A stretch of 64,000 nt of DNA from Knoellia sp. p5-6-4 (GCF_029222705.1 NZ_JARGZF010000002.1:806001-870000), one strand, 5' to 3'; shown: positions 12,763 through 23,187, counted from the stretch's first letter. The notes: generated by a model from the letters alone, not told the origin. Translations and numbers: made by a program.

Positions 12763-13986
12763 CTACTCCTGGGCCAGGAGGGCCGACACGTCGTAGCCGG
12801 CGCGCTCGAAGCGGTCGAGGTGCGGTGGGAAGCCGTCAGCCCGGCGCAGCACCCCGTCGCGCTGGACGAAGAGGTCAGCGATCTCGACGACGTCACCCTC
12901 CACGCGCCCGGGCACCGCGGCGATCTCGCGGACGCGTCGCACGCCGTCGTGCTCGAGCGCGGCGTGGACGACCAGGTCGATGGAGCCTGCGACGGTCGGC
13001 ACCACGAAGCGGCTGCTGACGTTCTCGCCGGCGAGCAGGGGCAGCGTGCACATCTTCGTGACGGCCTCCCGCGCGGTGTTGGCGTGGATGGTGCACATGC
13101 CGGGCAGGCCGCTGTTCAGCGCGATCAGGAGGTCGAGGCTCTCGGCCTGCCGGACCTCGCCGACGACGATGCGCGACGGGCGCATCCGCAGCGCCTCCTT
13201 CACCAGCCGGCGCAGGGGAACCTCCCCCGTGCCCTCGAGGCTGGGCTGGCGGCACTGCATCGCGGCCACGTCACGCAGCGGGATCTTCAACTCGAAGACC
13301 TCCTCGCAGGTGACCACCCGCTCCCGGGCAGGGATGGCGGCGCCCAGGCAGTTCAGCAGCGTGGTCTTGCCGGCCTGCGTGCCTCCGGCCACGAGGATGT
13401 TGAGCCCGCTGACGACCGCTGCCTCGAGGAAGCGGGCCGCCTGCCGGGTCAGCGTGCCCAGCGCGACGAGGTCGTCGAGGTGGTCGGCCTTGACGACGAA
13501 CTTGCGGATGTTGACGTGCCAGTGGGCCCGCGTGATGTCGGGGATCACCACGTGCAGCCGCGACCCGTCCGGGAGCACGGCGTCGACAAAGGGCGAGGAG
13601 AGGTCGACCCGCCGGCCCGAGGTCTTCAGCATGCGCTCGACGAGGTCGCGGACGTCGTCGTCCGTGAGGATCGTGTTGGTCAGCTCGGCGACGCCGCCCC
13701 GTGCCACGAAGACCCGTGACGGCTCGTTGATCCAGATCTCCTCGATCGCGGGATCGTCGAAATACGGCTGCAGCGGACCGAACCCGGCGACCGCGTCAAG
13801 CACCGACTTCACGGCCCCCTCGACACTCGTCAGGGTCGGCAGCCCACCGTGCAGCGAGCGCTCGTCGTAGTCGGCGACCGCCTCGCGCACCAGGCGGTCG
13901 ACCTCCCGGGTGTCCCGAGCCGGGTCCAGACCGGTGCGACGGATCAGCTCGCGCACCTCCGACTCCACGCGGCCCACGGCCTCCAC
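12763..13986 (-). CDS. tadA: TadA/CpaF secretion ATPase
   Basis: A Tad pilus motor ATPase of about 407 residues. Motifs are the N-terminal G-F-G-P-L-Q-P-Y-F-D-D-P...E-I-W-I-N, Walker A G-G-T-Q-A-G-K-T-T, the Asp/Glu-box C-E-E-V-F-E-L, Walker B-type S-R-I-V-V-G-E-V-R-Q-A-E and the His box T-I-H-A-N-T-A-R-E-A. The GTG at 13986 is preferred because AAGGGGG lies 5 nt upstream; an in-frame ATG at 14064 is possible but has no ribosome site. First gene of the operon now cut inside tadC. A 36-bp upstream segment and a 68-bp internal segment recur at 16698-16806. Confidence 0.92.
   Translation of the reverse strand: MEAVGRVESEVRELIRRTGLDPARDTREVDRLVREAVADYDERSLHGGLPTLTSVEGAVKSVLDAVAGFGPLQPYFDDPAIEEIWINEPSRVFVARGGVAELTNTILTDDDVRDLVERMLKTSGRRVDLSSPFVDAVLPDGSRLHVVIPDITRAHWHVNIRKFVVKADHLDDLVALGTLTRQAARFLEAAVVSGLNILVAGGTQAGKTTLLNCLGAAIPARERVVTCEEVFELKIPLRDVAAMQCRQPSLEGTGEVPLRRLVKEALRMRPSRIVVGEVRQAESLDLLIALNSGLPGMCTIHANTAREAVTKMCTLPLLAGENVSSRFVVPTVAGSIDLVVHAALEHDGVRRVREIAAVPGRVEGDVVEIADLFVQRDGVLRRADGFPPHLDRFERAGYDVSALLAQE
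13545..13612. repeat. tadA-internal segment duplicated at 16698-16765
   Basis: A 68-bp stretch of tadA encoding S-S-P-F-V-D-A-V-L-P-D-G-S-R-L-H-V-V is repeated in the same orientation at 16698-16765 with only a few mismatches. It is one half of the mosaic tadA remnant. Confidence 0.8.
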
Positions 13987-14066
13987 GAGCACCCCCTTGC
14001 CGAACGCACCTGACGACACCACCCCGACCCTCGCCGTCCTCGCCAAGCAGGCCGGCTCACGCATCG

Positions 14067-14102
14067 TAGGGGGAATGCCCGGTGCGTGCCCTTTGTCCAC
14101 AG
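14067..14102. repeat. tadA upstream segment duplicated at 16770-16806
   Basis: tagggggaatgcccggtgcg and the 16 following bases recur at 16770-16806 with one inserted C. The two copies are direct repeats that bracket the subtilisin-like protease gene. Confidence 0.85.
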
Positions 14103-14434
14103 GGCGAAGAATTGGTTACCGGCCGATGAGGGCGGTGAAGGACACCTTGGCCAGGCCCACGAACGCGCGCTGCCCCAACTCGAGTGGCTTCGACAGTCGC
14201 GGCAGCCAGGGCCGGACCGCCGAGCTGACGCCTGGCACGGGGAGACATGGACCGCATCCGGCTACCTTCCAGTGGCAGCCTCCGCCGCTCTTCGGCAACC
14301 ACGTCCAACTGCCGCTTCGCCTCGGCACCTTCCCGGTCGGTGAAGCCCGGCTACGGCAGGCGCTCCAGCTCCGCGAGCACCAGGGTGCCCAGCTGCCGTA
14401 GTCGCGCCCAGGCACGGCGCCGTCGTGCGTCTGG
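14103..14434. other. intergenic region between tadA and protease gene
   Basis: About 330 bp. No gene with convincing codon pattern on either strand. It probably holds the tadA promoter; the duplicated 14067-14102 box at its left edge (minus-strand ctgtggacaaagggcacgca) may be part of that promoter. Confidence 0.4.
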
Positions 14435-16522
14435 CTACCTCCGCGGCGTCATGACCGTCGCGATGTTGGAGTAGCCCGACACCCCGGCGTCATTCCACGC
14501 CAGCACGCGGTAGCGGTACGTCACGCCCGCCTTCAGCCCTGAGTTCGTGTATGCCGTGGAGCCGGCGGCGAGGGAGGCGACGGTCGCGAAGGTGGTGCAG
14601 CTTCCGCCCCTGCACCGCTCGACCCGGAAACCGCTCTCGTTGCCGGAGGTGTCCGTCCACGCCAGGCGAACCTGGCTCTTGGACAGCGCCGTTCCAGTCA
14701 GCCCGGCCGGCGCCGAGGGCGCGGCGAGAGCGGGCTCGGGGGGGCTGGATCCATCCAAGCCCCCGAACATGTCGGCACGGAAGGTGCCGGAGCCGGAGAA
14801 GGACTCCACCCGCAGGGTCCACGTTCCGGCGGCGGCGCTGGAGATGCCGAGCGACTCGAAGCGCCCCGGTGCAGCGCAGTGGCCGTTGGACGCCTCGAGC
14901 ATGCAGCGGCTCACCGCCACAACGGTCCCCGTGGGGTTGACGAGGTAGGCGTCGAGGTCAGGCGCCCATTCGTACCCACCCCAGCAGGCACCGCCGACCG
15001 GCAAGGCACACGTGGCGGCGCCGTTGGTCGTCTGCAGCGTCACGGCCAGCGGACGCCCGGCCGTGCGGACCTCGATGGCGACGTCGCGCGTGGCGGCCGA
15101 GCCGACCGAGCCCTCGACGAGCCGGTGGCCCGGCCAGGCTGAGGCGCCCGCCGCCGCGCCCCCGAGGGCCGCGAGGAACGCACGGGTGTCCACCAGCCCA
15201 TGGCCCCACTCGTTGTCCGCGCCCACTGCGCCTGCGTCGTGCGCCGTGGTCTGCAGCGCTGACTTGATGGCGGCCGGGCTGCTTCCCGGCGCAGCCTCCA
15301 GGCCCAACGCCACCGCGCCTGCGACGAAGGGCGTCGCCATCGAGGTGCCGGAGTACGCGACGTACGAGGTGGGGGCGTTGGCCTTCGCGGCGACGACACT
15401 CAGGCCCGGTGCCACGACGTCTGGCTTGAGCCGCGCGGCGGGGTTGGCCGTGGGACCCCGCCCGGAGAACCCGGCGAGGTACAGCCCGACGTCGGTGTCG
15501 AGCCCTCCCGCCACCGTGGTCTCGTCCGACGCGGCACCGACGGTGATGACGTCGGTGGCGACGCCGGGTGCAGTGATCGTGCCGGGGGCGTCCCCGCTGT
15601 TCCCTGCGGCCACCACGACGACCTTGCCCGCGGCGGCTGCGGCGTTCGCCATCTGGCTGCCGATGTCCGATCCGTCCCCGCCCGGGCTGCCGAGCGACAT
15701 CGAGATGACGCGCACGTCGCTGCGGCCCGCACACCACTCGATGGCAGCGGCGACGTCGGCGTCCGAGCCGGACCCAGACGAGTTGAGCACCTTGGCGCCG
15801 ATCAGTGACGCCGCTCGGGCCACGCCGCCGTACTGTCCCGCGACCGCGGACCCTGTGCCGTCGCCGGCCGCGATGCTCGAGACATGGGTCCCGTGCCCGT
15901 GGTCGTCGTACGGTGCGGCCTGGCCGCTGACCCAGTCCCTCCAGCCGACCACCCGCCCGGCGAGCTGCTCATGGTTCGGGTCGATGCCGGTGTCAATGAC
16001 GCAGATGCCCACTCCGTCCCCGTCGAGGGTCCCGTCACCGCCGCTGTATGCCGCCCGCGCGGCCGTCACGCCGTAGCCCTCCTCGCCGGCGACGTCGGCC
16101 GCGGTGGCCACTCCGTCCAGCTCCACCCGGGTGACCCCGGAGAGGGCTGCCAGCGCCGCCACGCGACTCGCTGCGACCGACCCGGAGAACGCCCGCACCA
16201 GCGAGTAGCTGTGGTCCACGGTGAGCGACGGATCCGCGCGCCGGGCATCGGCAGGGGTGGCACCCTGCACGATGACCCGGACCCGGTCGCCCGGGCTCCG
16301 GGCCGCGAGCGCAGCCTCGAGGTCGTCGGCGAGCTTGTTGCCGTCCCTGTCGCCCTTGCCGGCACCGCGGGGGGCTGAGCCGGCACCAGTGGCGTGGGGA
16401 CTGGTGGCGCCCGGCCCCGGTGCGGGTGTAGGCGCAGCGGCCGCCGTGTCGGACAGGGCCGGGGCGAGCGCGACGAGCGCGACGGCACACCTCGTGGACA
16501 GGTGACGCAGGAACTGGGACAT
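14435..16522 (-). CDS. secreted subtilisin-like serine protease (S8) with FN3-like domain
   Basis: A 695-residue protein; the ATG follows AAGGGGA. Signal peptide at about residues 1-30 (A-V-A-L-V-A-L-A-P-A-L-S). A propeptide-like I9 region follows (R-V-R-V-I-V-Q-G...L-S-G-V-T-R-V-E-L-D), then the S8 domain with the triad Asp in V-I-D-T-G-I-D (about 175), His in H-G-H-G-T-H-V (about 211) and Ser in S-G-T-S-M-A-T-P (about 392), plus the oxyanion Asn in A-A-G-N-S-G. A beta-rich domain follows, then a fibronectin type III-like domain (A-P-S-A-P-A-G-L-T-G...Y-R-Y-R-V-L-A-W-N). It is extracellular. The gene is bracketed by direct repeats derived from the tadA 5' region, which suggests local duplication or insertion. 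Confidence 0.93.
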   Translation of the reverse strand: MSQFLRHLSTRCAVALVALAPALSDTAAAAPTPAPGPGATSPHATGAGSAPRGAGKGDRDGNKLADDLEAALAARSPGDRVRVIVQGATPADARRADPSLTVDHSYSLVRAFSGSVAASRVAALAALSGVTRVELDGVATAADVAGEEGYGVTAARAAYSGGDGTLDGDGVGICVIDTGIDPNHEQLAGRVVGWRDWVSGQAAPYDDHGHGTHVSSIAAGDGTGSAVAGQYGGVARAASLIGAKVLNSSGSGSDADVAAAIEWCAGRSDVRVISMSLGSPGGDGSDIGSQMANAAAAAGKVVVVAAGNSGDAPGTITAPGVATDVITVGAASDETTVAGGLDTDVGLYLAGFSGRGPTANPAARLKPDVVAPGLSVVAAKANAPTSYVAYSGTSMATPFVAGAVALGLEAAPGSSPAAIKSALQTTAHDAGAVGADNEWGHGLVDTRAFLAALGGAAAGASAWPGHRLVEGSVGSAATRDVAIEVRTAGRPLAVTLQTTNGAATCALPVGGACWGGYEWAPDLDAYLVNPTGTVVAVSRCMLEASNGHCAAPGRFESLGISSAAAGTWTLRVESFSGSGTFRADMFGGLDGSSPPEPALAAPSAPAGLTGTALSKSQVRLAWTDTSGNESGFRVERCRGGSCTTFATVASLAAGSTAYTNSGLKAGVTYRYRVLAWNDAGVSGYSNIATVMTPRR

Positions 16523-17042
16523 GGCATTCCCCTTCGGCAGGCACCTGACGCGCTGACGCGCGGCCCGAAGGCCACGTCTCTGCAGGATCGGCCATGAGAG
16601 GGGATGCCAGCATCCGCCTTCGGATGGAGCAGCTGCTCAGTCGCTTGGCCGATGCCGGAGCCCGGGTGGCTTCGTGCCAGCGTGACGCGATGCCTGGTCA
16701 CCACGTGCAGCCGCGACCCGTCCGGGAGCACGGCGTCGACGAAGGGCGAGGAGAGGCCGACCCGCCTCCTAGGGGGAATGCCCCGGTGCGTGCCCTTTGT
16801 CCACAGCGCGGTCGCGGTTTCGACCTGACGCCGGGCAGCGGGTAAGGTCCCCGGGTCCAGCTGACCGCCCCGCCTCTCGCGGTGGCAACAGCCGTGGCGA
16901 GGACGAGGTGCCCCCGGTCCCCGGGCACCGGTCCTCTCCTGCCCCCGCCGGGTGCGTGCCGCACCTCCGGCGGCCGATGCCGCCTGCCCTCCCTCGGGGG
17001 CTCCTCCGGCTGGGCGGTCAGGTCCCCGCACCGGAAGAACTC
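16523..17042. other. intergenic region holding tadA remnant
   Basis: About 520 bp between the divergent protease and lipoprotein genes. The only recognisable content is the tadA remnant at 16698-16806; promoters for both neighbours must lie here. A GGAAGAA site precedes the lipoprotein start at 17043. Confidence 0.5.
16698..16806 (-). pseudogene. mosaic remnant of a second tadA 5' region
   Basis: Two pieces of the tadA locus are joined: 16698-16765 matches the tadA interior (13545-13612) and 16770-16806 matches the region upstream of tadA (14067-14102). In tadA these are about 455 bp apart; here only 4 bp separate them. Order and orientation are kept, so this is a tadA copy with an internal deletion of about 450 bp, truncated at its 3' side. 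The reading frame is too short to be functional. Confidence 0.75.
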
Positions 17043-17825
17043 ATGCCCGCCTCACCTGTCACCCGCTCCCTCGTCACTGCAGCCGCAGCACTCGTCGCCG
17101 CCGCCTCCGCCTGCGGGGGGCCCGCGGCCCCCGCTGGTCCTGCGGGACCACCGGAGCGCGATCCCCGGCTCGCCGCCGAACGGGCGGCCCAGTACCGGGA
17201 GACCGGCCAGGTCAGGGAGGCCAGGGACGAGGTGGTCCGTGCCGACGCGAGGTCGGCGGCGGTGGAAGAGGCGCAGCGAGCACGAGCCGCGGCGGCGCGA
17301 GCAGCACGCAAACAGGCCGAGGCGCGCGCCCAGGCAGCCAAGGAGCGGGCCGCCCGCTCGGCGGCCCGCGCGAAGGCCGAGCCCGCGCCCTCCGCGGCAC
17401 CGGCTCGCACCTCCTGGCCGGCCCTCAACCGTGCCATCGCCTCCATCCCCGGCTACCGCGACGGCATCGCCATCTGGCAGGTGTCGTCTCAGTACGGCCA
17501 CTACGGCATCACGGACGCCAACCGGCCCGGCGCGGCGAGGATCTTCATCTCGCCCAACGTGCCCGCCGACCGCCTGTACTCGGTCGCCGCCCACGAGTAC
17601 GGGCACGCCGTGGTCATCGCCAACTACGGGACCGGGTACGGGCCCTACACGGAGTACAGCCGCGACATGGCCAACTGGTTCGGGGGCGACCGCGTCACCG
17701 GCCTCGAGCGGGCGGCCGACTGCATGGCACGGCTCCTCGGGGCCTCCTGGCTGCACTACACCAGCTGCACCGACCCCACCGCGCAGAAGGGGGCCCGCAT
17801 CCTGCTCGACGGAGGCAGGCTCTGA
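17043..17825 (+). CDS. lipoprotein with HEXXH metallopeptidase-like motif
   Basis: A 260-residue protein started at ATG 17043 behind GGAAGAA. A lipoprotein signal ends in A-S-A-C with lipidated Cys24. A long Ala/Arg/Glu-rich helical stalk (about 40-115) follows, then a globular C-terminal domain with H-E-Y-G-H at 184-188 in A-A-H-E-Y-G-H-A-V, the zinc-binding HEXXH pattern of metallopeptidases. Later E-R-A-A-D-C could supply the third ligand. It is anchored outside the membrane. The substrate is unknown and no exact family is assigned. Confidence 0.75.
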   Translation: MPASPVTRSLVTAAAALVAAASACGGPAAPAGPAGPPERDPRLAAERAAQYRETGQVREARDEVVRADARSAAVEEAQRARAAAARAARKQAEARAQAAKERAARSAARAKAEPAPSAAPARTSWPALNRAIASIPGYRDGIAIWQVSSQYGHYGITDANRPGAARIFISPNVPADRLYSVAAHEYGHAVVIANYGTGYGPYTEYSRDMANWFGGDRVTGLERAADCMARLLGASWLHYTSCTDPTAQKGARILLDGGRL

Positions 17826-17954
17826 CCCGTCCGCGCTGGACGCCGGCACCGAGCGGCCTGCATCCTACGGCTCCTCGCGGAGCGCCCCTCCCGTCCTCCA
17901 CAGGCGGTGGACAAGCCGGATCGGCCGGTCACCGCCCCTCCTAGCGTCGCTCCC

Positions 17955-20900
17955 ATGCACCTTCAGATGACGGTGGTGTGGGCCGACGGGGGGCGGGGCC
18001 CACTCGAGGTCCTCGTGGACGCACCCGCGGGGGCCACCGTCGCCGACCTCCGTCGCGCGCTGCAGGGCCATGTGGGCCCGCACCTCCCCGAGGGACAGTG
18101 GCGGCTGCGGGCCACCGGGACGCCGGTGCGAGACGCGGACGCGGTGGGTGAGGGCGCCCTGCTCGACGGCGCCGTGCTGACAGTGCTCCCCGGCGGCGGG
18201 GACCAGCCGGCACCCGGCCCGGGTGGCGGACACGGCAGTCGGCCCGGGCATGCCAGCCCCCTCACCCTGGCCGTGGTCTCCGGCCCTGACGCCGGACGGG
18301 AGTTCACCCTCGCCCCAGGCTCGGTCCGGGTCGGCCGGGGCGCCGGCGCCGACCTCACCGTGGCCGACCCCGACCTCTCCCGGACCCACGCCCTCCTCAC
18401 CGTGGGCGCCGACGGGGTCCACGTGGCCGACCACGCATCCACCAACGGCACGCGCGTCGACGGTTGCCCCGTGCCCGACGCAGGCCGGCTGCTCCGCACC
18501 TCCGAGACGGTCGCCATGGGGTCCAGCCGGTTCCGGGTGCGCACCCCGCACCGGCAGCCCGCAGCGGTGACTCCCGCACGTGACGGGAACCGGCTCGTCA
18601 ACCGCAGCCCCAGGATGGCCCGGACGGCGCAGCCGGCCACCTTCACGATCCCCGCGGCACCGCCCCGCCCGCACCGGCCCCGCCTTCCGTGGGTGGCGAT
18701 GCTCGTGCCGCTGCCCATCGGCGTGGTCCTGGCGCTGCTGTTCTCCCCTGCCATGCTGGCGTTCGCGCTCATGACCCCGGCGCTCATGGGCGCCACCGCG
18801 ATCACGGACCGCGTGCACGGAAAGCGTTCGTATGCCGCGCAGCTCGCGGAGCACGAGGCGGCCGTACGGCGGGTGCGCGCCTGCGCCGCAGTCGCCGTGG
18901 CGGAGGAAAGGCGGGCCCGCCAGCGGGTGCTGCCCGACCCCGCCGAGGTGCTGGCCCTGGCCTGCACCCCGTCCACCCGGCTGTGGGAGCGGCGCCGCTC
19001 GGACCCCGACGTCCTCGAGCTGCGGCTCGGCACGTGGACGGCACGCGCGCAGGTCAGGCTCGTCAGCGCAGGGCAGGACGCGCCGCCGGAGCACCTCGAG
19101 TCACCGGACTCCCCGTGTGCGGTGCCGCTCGGCACTCTCGGTGTCCTCGGGATCGCAGGTCCCCCAGCACAGACCGCAGCAGTCGGCCGCAGCCTCGTCG
19201 GCCAGGTGGCCGCCCTGCACTCCCCGCGGGATGTCGAGATCTGGCTCCTGGCCGCCCGACGGGCGGACTGCGCTGCGTGGCAATGGCTCTCGCGCCTGCC
19301 CCACAGCCGCGTTCGCGACACGCAGCGACGGTTCGCCTGCCTCGAGACGGGTGGGTCCGCCGTCGCCGCGGCGGTCCAGGAGCTGCGGGTCGCCGTGGAC
19401 CAGCGCCGTCAACAGCGCCAACCCGGCCAACCGTGGACCGGCGAACGCACCCTCGTCATCCTCGCCGGTGCAGGCCTGCTGCGTGAGCAGCCCGGCGTGG
19501 CGGGGCTGCTGGAGCACGGACCGCCGGTGGGCCTGGCCTTCCTCGCCCTCGACGAGGAGGCGGGGCGGCTGCCGAGCGAGAGCGCGGCGGTGGTCGAGGC
19601 CCCGACGGCGGGCATGAAGGCCACGCGGTGGCGGCTCGCCACCCACGGCGACCCCCAGGGTCACTCCCTCGTGGTGGACCAGGTCGGGTCGTGGTGGGCC
19701 GACCGCCTCTCCCGCTCCCTCGCCCCTCTGCGCGACTCCACGCCCGAGGATACCGAGAGCGGGTTGCCGCACGAGGTCGGGCTGCTCGACCTGCTGCCAT
19801 TCGACGCGCGGGACCCGCACGCGGTGCAACGGCAGTGGGCTGCCCAGCCCGCCACCACGCAGGCACCCGTCGGCGTCGCGGCCGGCGCGACACACAGCAT
19901 CGACCTCCGCCGCGACGGTCCCCACATCCTCGTCGGCGGCACCACCGGGTCGGGCAAGTCCGAGTTCCTCCGCACCCTGGTCGCGGGGCTGGCCGCCGGC
20001 AACCGCCCCGACCGGCTCGCGTTCGTGCTCGTCGACTACAAGGGCGGCGCCGCCTTCGGCGAGTGCGCAGCCCTCCCCCACACGACCGGTCTGGTCACGG
20101 ACCTCGACGCCCACCTGACCGCGCGTGCCCTCACCTCCCTCGGTGCCGAGCTGCGGCGCCGCGAGGCGCTCTTCGCGGCCGTGGGCGCACGTGACCTCGA
20201 CGACTGGGAGCGGCGACGCGGGCCGGAGCACGCGTCGGTGCCGCGACTCGTCATCGTCATCGACGAGTTCCGCGTGCTGGCAGAGGAGTTCCCCGACTTC
20301 ATCACCGGACTGGTCCGTGTCGCCGCCGTCGGACGGTCACTGGGCGTGCACCTCGTCCTGGCGACGCAGCGTCCCGCCGGTGTGGTCTCCGCCGACATCA
20401 AGGCCAACGTCAGCCTCCGCGTCGCGCTGCGGGTCCGTGACCGGGCCACTCCGACGACGTCATCGACAGCTCCGCCGCTGCGAGCATCAGCGAGGCAGCA
20501 CCCGGCCGCGCCTTCGCGCGCAGCGGCAGCGAACCGCCGCAGCTGTTCCAGACGGCCAGGGTCGCCGGCGCCGCGTCGTCACAGCTGAGGGAGGGACCGC
20601 TCAGCGTCCTGCCAGTCGACTGGGCCGCCGGTCCCCCGAAACACCCTGAAGTCCAACAGCGGCGCGGCGCCGACCCCGGTGACCCTCGCGCCGGTGCGAG
20701 TCCCGACCGGCGCGACGGCCGGGACCACCCGGAGGACTCGGACCTCTCGGTCCTGGTCGCGAGCCTGCGCACGGCCGCCGCGGCCATGGCCATCGTTCCT
20801 GTCGCGCCACCCTGGCTGGCCCCGCTCCCCGAGCACCTCACCGCGGACAGCCTCCCCGGGGTCGGGGCGCTGGGCGAGTGGGTGGTGCCGCTGGGCCTCG

Positions 20901-22372
20901 CGGACCGCCCGGCCGAGCAGCGCCAGGAGCCGCTGCTGTGGGACCTCGCCGAGGCGGGGCACTGGGCGGCGGTGGGCACCAGCGGCAGCGGCCGCACCGG
21001 CTTCCTCCGCCTGGTGGCGGGCGCGGCGGCACGGCGGCTCACCCCCGCGCAGCTCCACCTGTATGCCGTGGACGGCGGCCTCGGGGGCCTGCGTGGCCTC
21101 ACGAGCCTGCCCCACACCGGGGCCGTCGTCTCACGCGACGACCGCGCACGGCTCGAGCGCCTGGTGCGCCGGCTGGAGGCAGAGCTCGCCAGACGGCAGC
21201 ACCTGATGAGCCGGCACGGCCACTCCTCACTCACGGACTGGCGCGCGGCAGCAGCCTCCGCCCCGGGCACGACCCCGCCGCCCCCCGCCACCGTGCTGCT
21301 CCTGGTCGACGACTGGGACCTCGTGGTGCACGAGCTCGACGCCGCCGACCACGGCCTGCTCAGCGACCGCCTCGTCACCCTCCTGCGGGTCGGTGCCGCC
21401 GTCGGCCTGCGCGCGGCCGTGACGGGAGACCGCGCCGTGCTCTGCGGGCGCACCACCTCCCTGTTCGCTCGGCGCCTGGTGCTGCGGCTGGCCGAGCCGG
21501 GGGATGCCGTGCTCGCCGGGCTGGGCCGCGACGCGCTGCCGAGGGTGCAGCCGCCTGGTCGCGCCGTGGTGGCCCCCGACGGCACGGTCGTGCAGCTGGC
21601 CGAGCCCCCGGCACCGGCGACGGTGCCGGCGGGCGCGGTGGAGCACCTGCCCCCGCCGCTGCGTCCGCTGCGGGTCGAGCCGCTCCCGGCACAGGTCGGC
21701 CTGGACGCCCTCGGCTCTGTGGGCGACCTGCGCGCCGGTCAGGTCACGGTCGGCATCGGGGGCGACGACCTGCGGCCGGTGGGACTGAACCCGCAGCGAG
21801 ACGGTCGGCTCTGGCTGGTGGCCGGGACGCCCCGCAGCGGCAAGTCGACGGCGCTTGGCACGTTGGCCGCCTCACTGCTGCGCGCCGGGCGGCCGGTCGC
21901 GCTGGTCACGACGCGGCCCGGGCCGCTCGACGGGATTCGCGGCACCCGGGGCGTCGTCTGCTGGGCCTCGCCCGACGACATCGTCTCGCTGGAGTCGGCC
22001 CACCGAGCGGACCCGGACCTCGCCGTGCTCGTCGACGACGCCGACCAGCTGCTCGACACCCCGGTCGAGCCCATGCTGCGCGACCTGGTCCGTGCCGCCC
22101 GTCAGGGGTCCGGGCTCGTGGCGTGCTCGGCCGGCACGAGCACCCTGCTCACGCAGTACCGCAGCGTCGCCGTGGAGGTCGCCCGCAGCCAGACCGGGCT
22201 CCTGCTGGGCCCGCGCGGTGTGGGGGACGCCGAGCTCTTCGGGCTTCCCGGCCGGGGCCTCGCGCCGGCCGACCGCGTGCCGGGGCGGGGCCTGCTCGTA
22301 ACGGCCGCAGCGACGGTCGAGGTCCAGGTGGCGACGGTGGCCGAGCCCGCCCCGGCTTCGCAGACGGCCTGA
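17955..22372 (+). pseudogene. FHA-FtsK/SpoIIIE (EccC/EssC-like) ATPase, frameshifted
   Basis: Intended product about 1,472 residues. Order: ubiquitin-like/EccD-like N-terminus, FHA domain (about 100-180: V-R-V-G-R-G...L-S-R-T-H-A...S-T-N-G-T), two membrane helices (about 235-280), first ATPase with Walker A G-G-T-T-G-S-G-K-S-E (about 660) and Walker B V-I-V-I-D-E-F (about 765), then two more ATPase modules (G-T-S-G-S-G-R-T-G and G-T-P-R-S-G-K-S-T). This is the type VII secretion motor layout. A missing base near 20446 (after V-R-D-R-A) shifts the frame; the first frame stops at 20588, while the correct frame continues uninterrupted to 22372. Leaderless start: TAGCGT 7 nt before ATG 17955. A real mutation or a sequencing error are both possible. 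Confidence 0.85.
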
Positions 22373-22403
22373 GCTCACGACCGCTGCGGCGATCATGCCG
22401 TGG

Positions 22404-22811
22404 TCACGACTCGGGGTTGGAGGTGCCGGCCGCGACGGCGGAGGCGATGCCGGTCAGCGCGACGGCAGCGACGACGAGGGCGATCAGCCCGCGCCCGCTC
22501 TGCACGAGCCCCCAGGCGACCGGCAGGAGCAGCAGGTTCCACACGACCGTGGGGGTCTTCGGCCAGTCCGCACCGGCGACCCAGAACCGGGCGATCGCCA
22601 GGAGGCCGATGGCGAAGACTGCGACGAGCACGACCTCCATGACCACGCGTGTGGGGCTGTCGGACCCGGACGACGCCAGCTCGACGAGCGAGAAGACGCA
22701 GAACCCCAGCAGGAACAGCCCCTGCAGCGCGCACACCGCACTCGCCACCACCCGGGAACGGTCCACGCTGTGGGACGACGGGCGATCGGAGGGGCTGGGG
22801 GCGGCACTCAC
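22404..22811 (-). CDS. small integral membrane protein
   Basis: A 135-residue protein. The GTG at 22811 is chosen because TAGCCT ends exactly 7 nt upstream (leaderless arrangement). There are four predicted hydrophobic helices (V-V-A-S-A-V-C-A-L-Q-G-L-F-L-L-G-F; V-V-L-V-A-V-F-A-I-G-L-L-A-I; N-L-L-L-L-P-V-A-W-G-L; G-L-I-A-L-V-V-A-A-V-A-L). It resembles conserved actinobacterial membrane proteins of unknown function. Confidence 0.8.
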   Translation of the reverse strand: MSAAPSPSDRPSSHSVDRSRVVASAVCALQGLFLLGFCVFSLVELASSGSDSPTRVVMEVVLVAVFAIGLLAIARFWVAGADWPKTPTVVWNLLLLPVAWGLVQSGRGLIALVVAAVALTGIASAVAAGTSNPES

Positions 22812-23187
22812 GGGCGTCAGGCTAGCCGAGCGCCACCGGCCCTCCACCGCGCAGATCCGGCGGCAGCGGGTCCGGGTTGTGACCAATCCCTCAGGCAAAT
22901 CGGCACGTTTCCTGCAAGAAACCCCTGTGAAAACCTCGCGTCATCTGTGAGGGTGGAACAGAAAGCCGCCGCTGTGCCGTTGGCAGAGACGTGTGTCTTC
23001 CCCGAGAATGACCGCACCCCTGCGTTTCATCCTCCCCACACCGTGGGCCTCTTCGCTAGCATGGCCGATCGGCTGTGCGACCCGAGCGGCGCATGACCCC
23101 CGCACGACGCAACGACGCGCCTTGCCAGCCGACCACCCCCACCGGCACCCCCTGCGACACCCCGCAATGACAAGGAGCACGATCTTC
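22812..23187. other. divergent promoter region upstream of whiB1
   Basis: About 375 bp between the leaderless membrane-protein gene and whiB1. TAGCAT at 23057-23062 is a plausible -10 for whiB1, giving a leader of about 120 nt with AAGGAG before the start. No gene or clear operator is seen; TGTGA half-sites occur near 22880 and 22925, but no full CRP palindrome. Confidence 0.4.

Noticed and set aside
14067-16806. Insertion sequence or composite transposon around the protease gene
   Set aside because: The flanking direct repeats derive from tadA itself, there are no terminal inverted repeats and no transposase.
22870-22950. CRP-binding site upstream of whiB1
   Set aside because: Two TGTGA half-sites are present but no matching TCACA at the right spacing.
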